Source: CAYQMF01 sp964418595
Lineage (GTDB): Bacteria; Planctomycetota; UBA1135; UBA2386
Direction of reading: 5' to 3'
Assembly: GCA_964418595.1 (NCBI GenBank)
Contig: CAYQMF010000069.1
Location: forward strand, 1-34,579
Length of the DNA: 34,579 nucleotides
Part shown: positions 17,873 to 25,231 of the stretch, piece after piece
Layout of the letters: the number at the start of each line of letters is the position of its first letter
Position numbering within the stretch: the stretch's first letter is position 1
Made by a program: the position numbers and the translations under genes
The notes under the pieces: generated by a model
Told to the model about the DNA's origin: nothing
Databases searched by the model: none
Seen by the model: the letters and a program-made list of their open reading frames with translations, nothing else

Positions 17873-17886
17873 GTCCGAGAGCCTGT

Positions 17887-18296
17887 TCGGCAGCGGGGCA
17901 GCTGTCAACTCGGCTCTCCTTGGCCTTGGCCTCGAAGAAGGGGCCCGAGCAGTTCGAGGGCACGCGCGAAGTCGCCGCGATCGCGCACCAGCAGCGCCAG
18001 GTTCTCGCGCGCCTGCAGGGGTGAACGCGTGCTCCGCGCCGTGCAGATTGGTGAGGCCCTCGATCACCCGCCGCGTGAGGTCCTCGGCCTCGTCGAGGCG
18101 ACTGTCTCGGCGCGCCGAGGAATCCCTTGCTGTCGGCGTCGGCGTCGGCGTCGGCGGCGAGCATCTCGTGCACGGCGGCGCGCAGGGTCTCGTCGCCGCC
18201 GCACTCGGCATGCACGAACGCCTCGCGCGCGTCGTCCTCGATCTCGCCCGCCTGCTCGAAGATCTCGCGACAGCGGCGGAAGCGGGTGGCGTCCAT
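17887..18296 (-). pseudogene. Decayed Ser/Thr kinase-TPR gene with the kinase domain deleted
   Basis: From ATG 18296 the minus strand encodes about 60 residues (MDATRFRRCREIFEQAGEIE to SKGFLG) resembling the N-terminal lead of planctomycete PknB-type kinases. The kinase domain itself is absent. After a frame change the sequence reads DEAEDLTRRVIEGLTNLHG, and after another it reads NLALLVRDRGDFARALELL, both in the style of tetratricopeptide repeats at the C-termini of such kinases. A Gly-Ala-Asp coding hexamer (GTCGGC)4 lies at 18132-18155. An internal deletion plus two frameshifts indicates a dead gene. It directly precedes the probable selenoprotein gene. Confidence 0.6.
18132..18155 (+). 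repeat. (GTCGGC)4 hexanucleotide repeat
   Basis: Four perfect GTCGGC units lie head to tail. On the minus strand they encode an Ala-Asp run within the kinase remnant. The unit is a multiple of three. Confidence 0.85.
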
Positions 18297-18313
18297 GGCG
18301 GAGCGAAGTGGCG

Positions 18314-19663
18314 TCAGCGCAGGAGCGCTTCGAGCATGCGGTCGGCCACGAAGCGGTTGCCGTCGGCGTTGAGGTGCACGCCGTCGGTCGTGAGAACGCC
18401 GCGGTCGGCGTCGTCCTTGTTGTGCGCAGCGAGGAAGTCGACGAACTGGCGGCGCAGGTCGAGGAGCGGGGTCCCGGTCGTCGTCGCGACGGTTCGCGTG
18501 ACGGCGGCGTACTCGTCGAGCATCGCGTCGAGCGGGTTCGTGCCGGAGGCCTTCTCGCCGATGACCGTCGGCGTGCAGAGCAGGACCTTGATCTTCGCCA
18601 ACGCGAACTGGCGGACGAGGTCGCGGAGACCAGCCTCGTAGTCGGTCTTGTTGGTGCCCTTGCCGTTGAGGGAGTGCCACACGTCGTTGATGCCGATGTA
18701 GACGACGACGTGCGTGGGCCGGGCAGCCAGCACGTCCTTCTCGACGCGCGCCAGCAGGTTCGGTACGCGGTTGCCGCTGATGCCGGCGCCGATCAGCTCG
18801 ATCTTCTGGTCGGGCATCTTGCTGTGCAGGTCTGCCTCGATCAGCCGGATGTAGCCCTTGCCCACGGCGCCGGCCTGCGTGATCGAGTCGCCGAAGAACG
18901 CCACGCGATCACCGTCGTGCAGCGTGATCGGCGCGACGGCGGGCGGGCGTCGCTGCGCGAACAGCCAGGCGTGCACGTCTTTCGACGCGTACGTCTGCGT
19001 CCACGAGTCGTGGCCGACACCCGGGTACTCGGTGTACTCCGGCGTGCCCCCGGCCGCGCGGATCGCCTCGATCATGCGCCGCGATTGCTCCTTGGGGACG
19101 GTGCGGTCGGCGTCGCCGTGGAACGCCCAGATCGGCGTCGCAGTCATCTTCGCGGCGGTGTCCGGTTCACCTCCGCCACAGACCGGGATCGCGGCCGCGA
19201 ACAGCTCCGGCCGCCTGCCGAGGATCTGCCAGGTCGCGAATCCGCCCATCGACAGGCCGGTGAGGTACACGCGTTCGGCATCCACGCCTGGGTGGACGAC
19301 CTCCGCGGCGATGAGGTCGAGCAGCGCATCCACGTTCCACCACACGCCGCGTGGGCACTGCGGTGCGATGACGTGGCACGGGTTCTTCTTCTGCGCGGCC
19401 GCGGCGACGAACGTGCGCACGCCGTGGCGGAGTTGCGCTTCGTTGTCGTCGCCACGCTCGCCGGCGCCGTGCAGGAAGATCACGAGCGGCAGCCTGGCTC
19501 CCGGCGCCGCGTCCTTGGGCGTGAACCGGCGGTAGGCGAGGTCGCCGTGTTCCTTCGACTCGAACCGGTGTTTCGTCATGAGGTCGGTGGCATCCTGTGC
19601 GGCGATGGTCGACAGGAGCGCGAGGTGTGCGACGGCGAGGAGGGCGTTGCAGGTGGAGCGCAT
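18314..19663 (-). CDS. Secreted two-domain hydrolase: alpha/beta-hydrolase esterase fused to an SGNH/GDSL esterase
   Basis: The protein has 449 residues with a signal peptide (MRSTCNALLAVAHLALLSTI, then AAQ). Domain 1 (about 30-240) is a polyhydroxybutyrate-depolymerase/dienelactone-hydrolase-like fold with nucleophile Ser138 (GLSMGG), Asp186 (HGDADRTVP) and His218 (GVGHDSW). Domain 2 (about 250-449) is an SGNH hydrolase with Ser260 (FFGDSIT), Gly/Asn of GISGN, Asn326 (GINDV) and the Asp427/His430 pair (DGVHLNADG). All catalytic residues of both domains are present. Such fusions are known among carbohydrate esterases, and deacetylation of plant or algal polysaccharides is a reasonable inference; the substrate is not determined. 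Confidence 0.9.
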   Translation of the reverse strand: MRSTCNALLAVAHLALLSTIAAQDATDLMTKHRFESKEHGDLAYRRFTPKDAAPGARLPLVIFLHGAGERGDDNEAQLRHGVRTFVAAAAQKKNPCHVIAPQCPRGVWWNVDALLDLIAAEVVHPGVDAERVYLTGLSMGGFATWQILGRRPELFAAAIPVCGGGEPDTAAKMTATPIWAFHGDADRTVPKEQSRRMIEAIRAAGGTPEYTEYPGVGHDSWTQTYASKDVHAWLFAQRRPPAVAPITLHDGDRVAFFGDSITQAGAVGKGYIRLIEADLHSKMPDQKIELIGAGISGNRVPNLLARVEKDVLAARPTHVVVYIGINDVWHSLNGKGTNKTDYEAGLRDLVRQFALAKIKVLLCTPTVIGEKASGTNPLDAMLDEYAAVTRTVATTTGTPLLDLRRQFVDFLAAHNKDDADRGVLTTDGVHLNADGNRFVADRMLEALLR

Positions 19664-19720
19664 GGGGCCCAGCAGTGTAAGGCCGGGAGCCGCGAGCTCC
19701 GCACCTCGCGTTGGCCGCGA

Positions 19721-22081
19721 CTATCGCGACAGCCGCAGCTCGATCGCCTGCCTGCCGTCCTCTTCGAGGACGAACGGGGCGCTCACCGCGACCCCGGCGG
19801 TCGCGTGCGCGGCCACCGCGCGCAGCGCGATGCCGGATGGGAGGTGTTCGATGCTGAATCTCCCTTCCGTGTCCGGCTTGCGGTGATAACGGTACCCCGC
19901 GTATCGATCGCCGCCCTCGAGGCTCGCCGCCGCGCTTCGCGCCTCCGCCAGCGGGTCGCTGGCGGCCGTCACCCAGAAGAGCGCGTCGCGGAGCAGACCG
20001 CCGCCTGTTTCGCGCACGCTGCCGATGACCGTGCCGCCGCGCTGCAAGCGGACGTCGATCCCGGCGTGCAGGCGTCCGGGTCCCACTTCGAACGGTCCGG
20101 CGATGGCAGGCGCGTAGCCTCGTTGCCGGACGATCAGCGCGTAGCGACCCTCGCGGAGCGAGGTGACGTGGAAGTCCGGGGCCGGGTCGCGAGGCTTGCC
20201 GGAGACGGCGCGTTGCACGGGGCGCGGGTTCAGGACCTCGTCGAGGACATCGGCGCGCCAATCGGCGACGGCGGGGCGCAGCCAGTCCGCGTCGACGTCC
20301 CAGATGCTCAGCGAGACGGGTTCGCGCGTCGCCGCGTCCGTGGCGGTGCCGTGCAGCTCGCCTTCGAAGAGTCCGCGGGGAGTTGGATCGATCGCTGCCT
20401 TGGCGGCGAGTTCGATCGCCTCGCTCCCGGGCATGAGGCCGCGCGCGCAGAACGGCGACCAGCCCTCCGCCTGCAGAAAGACCTCCGTCGGTCGTGTGTT
20501 CAGGCCGCCGAAGCTGAAACGCCCTTCGGCGTCGGTCTGCGCCCATCCCGCTTCTTCGTCGTCCTGCGTGGCGCGCAGGTAGACCTTGGGCAACGGCGCT
20601 CCATCGGCCGCGGCGCGCAGCGTGCCGGCCAATGCGACGCCGCGTTCGAGGCGCACCTCGAGCGTGTGCGGGCCCGACGTCGTGAGCGACAGCTCGCGCC
20701 ACGCGTTGGCGAGGTCGCTCTTGGGGAGCGAGACGCGCACGATCTTCTCGCCGTGGTGCGTGCCGCGCAGCGTGGCGCGCCCGCTCGCGTCGGTGGTCGC
20801 GTTGGCTTCCTTGGCGTGTCCCTCGCCCGGATCGTTGCGCCGGCGCTGCACGAGCACGAGCGCACCCTGCACGGGCTGGCCGAGCGGATCGGTGACCGCG
20901 ACTTCCATCGTCCACTCCCCCGGCGTGTCGATGGCCCAACGTCGCAGCGGGATGCGCAGCGCGAGAGTCTGGTCGGCGACCACCATCAACGTGCCGGCGG
21001 AGTAGTGCACGTAGTCGGGGAGGCTGACCCAGACGCCGTAGGCCTCCTTGCGCCGCTCGCTCACGGGCAGGTCCAGGGCGTAGCGGCCGGTGGCGTCGGT
21101 CTTGGCCTTGATGACGAAGGGGCGACCCTTCTGACCGCGCGCCCACGAGGAGGCGTTGACGGTGCAGTCGACCAGCGGCTGACCGGTCGATGCGTCGAAC
21201 ACGTTGCCGATGATGTGGCCCTGCGGCTCGTCGCCAAGGGATGGAGCCGCGGAGGCCGGCTCCGTCGCGGTCGCCGGAAGCGCGACGCGCACGCTCGCCT
21301 CCGGCGCGGCACGTTCGCCGGTCGCGGTCGTGGGCACCGCGCTCACCGCGATCGACGGTGCTGGCGACGGAGTCGGTGTGCGGCCGAAGAACGCGGTGGC
21401 TCCGACGAGGAGTGCGCCGATCATTCCGCTGGCGAAGACCCACGCCCCCGCCGAGGTCTTGGCGGTCGCGGCTCCGGCCACGGCCGTGTCCGGCAGCGCC
21501 AGGAGCTGGGCCTGCAGCGCCGAGGTGGGCGTTGGCGAGACGGCGGCGACGCGCGGCAGCACCGCGTCCAATCGCAGCCCCACTGCGGCGAAGCCGGCGC
21601 GGGTGAGGAGCTGGCGCAGTCGATCGAGTCCGCGCTGCACGCGCTCGTGGGCAGTGGACTCGGCGCAGGCGAGCACGTGCGCGATGCCCTGGAAGGTCAT
21701 GTCCTCGTGGAAGCGCAGCACGACGGCGGCGTGCAGGTCGGGCGGCAGAGAACCGAGCGCGGTGTCGAGCGCAAGGTGTTCGTCGGGTGACAGTGCGGCC
21801 TGCGTGTTGCGATCGGCGGTCGTGGCCATGGCGTGAGCTTCCTCGTGGCGTCGGCGGTTGCGGGATCCGCGCAGGTGGTTGAGGGCGAGCCGCCCCGCCA
21901 GCCAACACAGGCCTGGGGCCGGCTCGGGGCCGACGGCGACCTTGCCTTCCCAGACCCGGGCGAAGACCATCTGGGTCACGTCCTCCGCGTCGGCCGCCGG
22001 GAGCAGGCGCGCCGCGGTGCGGAACACGGCACTCGCGTGCCGGCGGACGAGGTCCTCGAACGAGGCGCGGGGGATGGTCAT
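19721..22081 (-). CDS. ECF-type sigma factor fused through a transmembrane helix to carboxypeptidase-regulatory-like repeats
   Basis: The protein has 786 residues. Residues 5-75 form sigma region 2 (FEDLVRRHASAVFRTAARLL, then DAEDVTQMVFARVW). Residues 100-160 form sigma region 4 with a helix-turn-helix (MTFQGIAHVLACAESTAHER). Residues 212-233 are one membrane helix (GAWVFASGMIGALLVGATAF), followed by a Pro/Ala-rich linker. Residues 280-786 are multiple beta-sandwich repeats (IIGNVFDASTGQPLVDCTV, GYAPAIAGPFEVGPGRLHAG). The sigma half would face the cytoplasm and the repeats the periplasm. A normal ECF sigma factor is about 170-200 residues and soluble. The design suggests a sensor in which the sigma factor is tethered at the membrane. 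No anti-sigma gene is adjacent. Length and frame are intact. Confidence 0.9.
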   Translation of the reverse strand: MTIPRASFEDLVRRHASAVFRTAARLLPAADAEDVTQMVFARVWEGKVAVGPEPAPGLCWLAGRLALNHLRGSRNRRRHEEAHAMATTADRNTQAALSPDEHLALDTALGSLPPDLHAAVVLRFHEDMTFQGIAHVLACAESTAHERVQRGLDRLRQLLTRAGFAAVGLRLDAVLPRVAAVSPTPTSALQAQLLALPDTAVAGAATAKTSAGAWVFASGMIGALLVGATAFFGRTPTPSPAPSIAVSAVPTTATGERAAPEASVRVALPATATEPASAAPSLGDEPQGHIIGNVFDASTGQPLVDCTVNASSWARGQKGRPFVIKAKTDATGRYALDLPVSERRKEAYGVWVSLPDYVHYSAGTLMVVADQTLALRIPLRRWAIDTPGEWTMEVAVTDPLGQPVQGALVLVQRRRNDPGEGHAKEANATTDASGRATLRGTHHGEKIVRVSLPKSDLANAWRELSLTTSGPHTLEVRLERGVALAGTLRAAADGAPLPKVYLRATQDDEEAGWAQTDAEGRFSFGGLNTRPTEVFLQAEGWSPFCARGLMPGSEAIELAAKAAIDPTPRGLFEGELHGTATDAATREPVSLSIWDVDADWLRPAVADWRADVLDEVLNPRPVQRAVSGKPRDPAPDFHVTSLREGRYALIVRQRGYAPAIAGPFEVGPGRLHAGIDVRLQRGGTVIGSVRETGGGLLRDALFWVTAASDPLAEARSAAASLEGGDRYAGYRYHRKPDTEGRFSIEHLPSGIALRAVAAHATAGVAVSAPFVLEEDGRQAIELRLSR

Positions 22082-22146
22082 GTCGGCTCCGTGGGGAAGA
22101 ACCCGGCCGCCGTGGGATCTTCGGCGGAAACCCCCAAGAAAACGAC

Positions 22147-22220
22147 ACGGCCGCGACCGACGCCCGAGGGCGCGCGGTCGCGGCCGTTGACCGACCTGCC
22201 GTCCCTTGGCGGACGGCAGG
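22147..22220 (-). terminator. Two tandem perfect hairpins downstream of the secreted-protein gene
   Basis: Hairpin 1 (22220-22195) pairs CCTGCCGTCC with GGACGGCAGG around a 6-base loop. Hairpin 2 (22187-22147) pairs 13 bases (ACGGCCGCGACCG with its complement) around 15 bases. On the minus strand hairpin 2 is followed by a T-rich run (GTCGTTTTCTTGG), as in an intrinsic terminator. Both lie between the stop at 22240 and the start of the sigma-fusion gene at 22081, so they probably end transcription of the upstream gene and insulate the fusion gene. Confidence 0.7.
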
Positions 22221-22239
22221 ATCGGCGTTGAGCCTCAGC

Positions 22240-23235
22240 TCACTGGAACGTCGAGCCGTTGACGTTGGTCAGGCCGATCGCCGTCAGGGTCGAGTTCACC
22301 ACGATCGCCTGCGTGTGCAGCGTGACACCCAGCACGGGGACAGGGTCGATCACGCTCAGGTTGGCCCTGCCCGTTGCGTCGAGCGGGAGCGTGGCCACCG
22401 AGACGAGCGGCGAGCCCAGGTAGAGCGACCCGCGGATGCCCGGGATGGGGAAGCCGGGGTTGATGACGACCGGCGACAGGAAGATGCCAGTCACGCCGCC
22501 CGCGAACGGGGTTCCGCCGTCGACGTGGATCGACCAGCCGTGCGTGCCGATGGGCGGGAACATGCCGCCCATGCCACGGCTGTAGGTCGTGGTCGTGGTG
22601 GCGAACACGCCGTTCTGGATGATCGGCGTGGGGGTCAGCAGCGTGACGCGCACCGAACGGTTGGACGCGAAGTGAACCGCCGTCGCAGCCGCACCGATGA
22701 TCTGCCAGCCGTGATCCTGGATGTGCGGGCCGCTCTGGTGGTTCGGGGCCGCCGACATGTGCAGCGACTGGCCGTCAGCAGTCCACCCGGATGTGGGGAC
22801 GCGGATGCCCGCCGAGAAGTGACCCTTCGTCGGGATGCGGCACGGTGTGGTGAAGTTGTTGGTGATGGCCCACGCGACCGGCGTGAGGATCGTCGTGGGA
22901 GGAGTCAGGAGGCCGGCGAGGACGCACAGCTCGCCCGCCACTCCGGTGGTGGGGCCGGCCGCGTCGGTGCCGCTGCGGATGACGACATCGTACGTCTCCT
23001 GCGTGGAGCCGTTCTGGTCCTGGGTGAGCAGGCCGATCCCGCTCAGGGTCGCCCCGGCGCCGGAATCGCCGATGCCCTTCCAATGCGACTCATGGAAGCC
23101 TTGGAGGATTTCGCCCGTGCCCGTGCCGATGTTGCCGCGGGACGTGAAGTTGGTGACGCCCGGCCAGATCTCGATGCTCTGCGCGCTGAGCGCGGAGACG
23201 GCGAGGACGGGGAGGAGAAGATGGAGCAAGCGCAT
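22240..23235 (-). CDS. Secreted protein with the shared C-terminal module
   Basis: ATG 23235 is chosen because it opens a clean signal peptide (MRLLHLLLPVLAVSALSAQS); further upstream in-frame codons are Arg/Pro-rich and implausible. The product is 331 residues. The mature part is beta-rich, with Thr/Gly/Ser-rich stretches, and I recognise no enzyme motif. The last 80 residues (IPGIRGSLYLGSPLVSVATL, then LDATGRANLSV, ending in an NVNG segment) match the C-terminal module of the proteins at 7209 and 12885. It is probably an exported structural or surface protein. Confidence 0.75.
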   Translation of the reverse strand: MRLLHLLLPVLAVSALSAQSIEIWPGVTNFTSRGNIGTGTGEILQGFHESHWKGIGDSGAGATLSGIGLLTQDQNGSTQETYDVVIRSGTDAAGPTTGVAGELCVLAGLLTPPTTILTPVAWAITNNFTTPCRIPTKGHFSAGIRVPTSGWTADGQSLHMSAAPNHQSGPHIQDHGWQIIGAAATAVHFASNRSVRVTLLTPTPIIQNGVFATTTTTYSRGMGGMFPPIGTHGWSIHVDGGTPFAGGVTGIFLSPVVINPGFPIPGIRGSLYLGSPLVSVATLPLDATGRANLSVIDPVPVLGVTLHTQAIVVNSTLTAIGLTNVNGSTFQ

Positions 23236-23480
23236 GCGATGTGTCCTTGGGGGAGAGAGAAGAAACGGGAGGGAGAAGGTCACTCCGCGCGACGCATGAG
23301 ACGAGGCGCAGGGGCAACTTCGATCCCCAAGTCTAGCACGCGGGTGCAAGATCCTGCCGTTCGCGATTTACGGAGAGCAGCATTCTGCGCCTCGCGACCC
23401 CGACTGCAACGGTCCGGGAACCGACCGCGCTAGGGCTCTCGCGCGCCGAGCCGGGCGCGCCGGAGACGAGGACGAGAACC

Positions 23481-23966
23481 ATGATGACGCGAACGACGGA
23501 GAGACTGTTGCAGACCGTGGCCGCCGCGGCGGGCTCCCTGGCGGGCCTGTTCGTGATCCAAGGGGCCGGATGCCTGGCGCTGGCGCTGACCCGCAACGAT
23601 GCGATCGGTGCCACCGCGTTCCAGGCGGCGTGCGCGTCGGCGGCGCTCCTGGTGGTCGCCGTGGTTGCCCGCAGTCAGTCGCGCCAGGGACCGGCGATGG
23701 CGGCGGCGATGGTGGCGGCGCTGCTGACCGTGGAGCTGCTGATGTGGGGTGTCCTGGTCGGCGTGCCGGCCCTTCCGTTCATGCTGCAGGTGTCGCTGTC
23801 GACGTTGGTCTACGGGGGGCTGTCGAGCATGGCGATCGCGGCCGGCTTTGCGTGCTGGGTGCTCGCGCACGCCGACCTCGCACCCTCCGAGGTTGCGCAG
23901 GCCGCGCGTCGTCGTGCCAGCCGCCGCGCCGGGCGGCGCGCCCGTCGGTATCGCGGGGCGGCGTGA
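23481..23966 (+). CDS. Small integral membrane protein with basic C-terminus
   Basis: The protein has 161 residues from the first of two ATGs, preceded by a GAGGACGAG ribosome-binding region. Four hydrophobic helices (about residues 12-36, 44-62, 70-98 and 105-130) are followed by an Arg-rich tail (RRRASRRAGRRARRYRGAA) expected to stay in the cytoplasm. No family was recognised. It is divergent from the gene at 22240; the 245-base intergenic region 23236-23480 shows no gene. Confidence 0.65.
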   Translation: MMTRTTERLLQTVAAAAGSLAGLFVIQGAGCLALALTRNDAIGATAFQAACASAALLVVAVVARSQSRQGPAMAAAMVAALLTVELLMWGVLVGVPALPFMLQVSLSTLVYGGLSSMAIAAGFACWVLAHADLAPSEVAQAARRRASRRAGRRARRYRGAA

Positions 23967-23982
23967 GTCGGGTCGGTTGCGC

Positions 23983-24918
23983 TCACGGCGCGCGACTGGT
24001 GCCGGCGAGGATCGAGGCGACGGCGGCGACGTTGACGATGTCCTCCGCGTCGCAGCCACGGGAGAGATCGAGGCACGGCTTGGCGAGGCCTTGCACCAGC
24101 GGCCCGAACGCGAGGAAGCCGCCGAGCCGCTGCGCGATCTTGTAGGCGATGTTGCCGGAGTCGAGGTCGGGGAAGACCAACACGTTGGCGCGGCCGGCGA
24201 CGGCGCTGCCCGGCGCCTTGCGCGCGGCGACCTCCGGCACACACGCCGCATCGAACTGCAGCTCGCCGTCGGCCACGATCTGCGGCCAGTTCTCCTGGAA
24301 CACCTGGAGTGCGGCCCGCACCTTGTCGACCCGCTTGTGGTCGGCGCTGCCCTTGGTGGAGAAGGACAGGAACGCCACGCGCGGGAACGCCTCCGCCAGC
24401 ACCTCGTGCGAACGCGCGGTCGCCGCCGCGATCGCGGCGAGCTGGCGCGCGTCGGGATCCGGGACCACCCCGCAGTCCGCAAAGCTGTAGACCTCGTCGC
24501 CGCGCACCATGAGGAAGGTCGACGACACGGTCGAGATGCCTTCGGCGGTGCCGACGCAGAACAAGCCGGCCCGGATCACGCGCGCCGTGCTGTTCGCCGC
24601 ACCGGCGACGCTGGCGTCGGCCTCGCCGATCCCGACCAGCCCGGCAGCGAAGAACAGCGGGTCGAGCGCCAGGCGATCGGCCTCCTCCGGGGTCATGCCC
24701 TTGGCGCGGCGCCGCTCGAGGATGTGCGTCGCCACGCGGAGCAGCCGCGGATCGTGTTCGGGCTTCTCGACCCACACGACCTCGGCGAGCCCCAGGGCTT
24801 CGATGCGCGCGCGCGCCTGCTGCGTCCGTTCGTCATGGACCTCCGGGAGCACGATCCGGCGGCGCGCCGAGCGGGCGCGTTCGTGGAGGCGGGTGAGGAA
24901 CGCACTCATGCCGGTCAC
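23983..24918 (-). CDS. pta: Phosphate acetyltransferase
   Basis: It is a Pta/Ptb-family phosphotransacylase of about 311 residues, converting acetyl-CoA and phosphate to acetyl-phosphate. Family blocks are clear: STKGSADHKRVDKVRAAL, DGELQFDAA, KAPGSAVAGRANVLVFPDL, NIAYKIAQRLGGFLAFGP and QGLAKPCLDLSRGC. These fit the acetyl (Pta) branch better than phosphate butyryltransferase. The GTG at 24918 overlaps the upstream stop (GTGA); ATG 24909 is an alternative start. No acetate kinase gene is in the window. It is translationally coupled to the AtuA pair. Confidence 0.9.
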   Translation of the reverse strand: MTGMSAFLTRLHERARSARRRIVLPEVHDERTQQARARIEALGLAEVVWVEKPEHDPRLLRVATHILERRRAKGMTPEEADRLALDPLFFAAGLVGIGEADASVAGAANSTARVIRAGLFCVGTAEGISTVSSTFLMVRGDEVYSFADCGVVPDPDARQLAAIAAATARSHEVLAEAFPRVAFLSFSTKGSADHKRVDKVRAALQVFQENWPQIVADGELQFDAACVPEVAARKAPGSAVAGRANVLVFPDLDSGNIAYKIAQRLGGFLAFGPLVQGLAKPCLDLSRGCDAEDIVNVAAVASILAGTSRAP

Positions 24919-25229
24919 TCCTCGATGGTCATCTCCAGGATGGCGAGCCCGTGCACCTTGCCCTGGGCGTCGGTCTTGAGGCTCTCGCTGCCGCCGCCGC
25001 CGAGGCTGTCGCGCAGGAGGAAGTTGAGGGCCAGCAGGTTCGGCGCCTCGTAGCGGACGACCTCGCCCTTGCAGATGTCCTTGAAGTGCGCCTTCACCCG
25101 CGCCGGGGTGAGGTAGCGCTTCAGGAACGCGTAGTCGGCCGGCGACTTCGCGTACACGCCGACGTTGCTGCCGTCGCCCTTGTCACCCGAACGCGCGTGC
25201 GCGATCGCACCCAGCTTGCGCTTGCCCAT
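24915..25229 (-). CDS. AtuA C-terminal-domain-like small protein
   Basis: The protein has 104 residues, beginning MGKRKLGAIAHARSGDKGDG. It matches the small domain normally fused to the C-terminus of AtuA (DUF1446) proteins; 'HARSGDKGDGSNVGV' and 'FKDICKGEVVRYEAPNLLALNFLLRDSLGGG' are characteristic. Here it is a separate gene two bases after the large subunit, so the two probably form one functional unit. The biochemical activity of the family is not established; atuA is needed for acyclic terpene catabolism in Pseudomonas. Confidence 0.88.
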   Translation of the reverse strand: MGKRKLGAIAHARSGDKGDGSNVGVYAKSPADYAFLKRYLTPARVKAHFKDICKGEVVRYEAPNLLALNFLLRDSLGGGGSESLKTDAQGKVHGLAILEMTIEE

Positions 25230-25231
25230 CG

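Noticed and set aside
16808..21790. A 1660-codon open frame on the plus strand
   Set aside because: It runs antisense to the beta-helix, selenoprotein, hydrolase and sigma-fusion genes, is rich in Arg/Gly/Glu and shows no domain. It is a GC-rich shadow frame.
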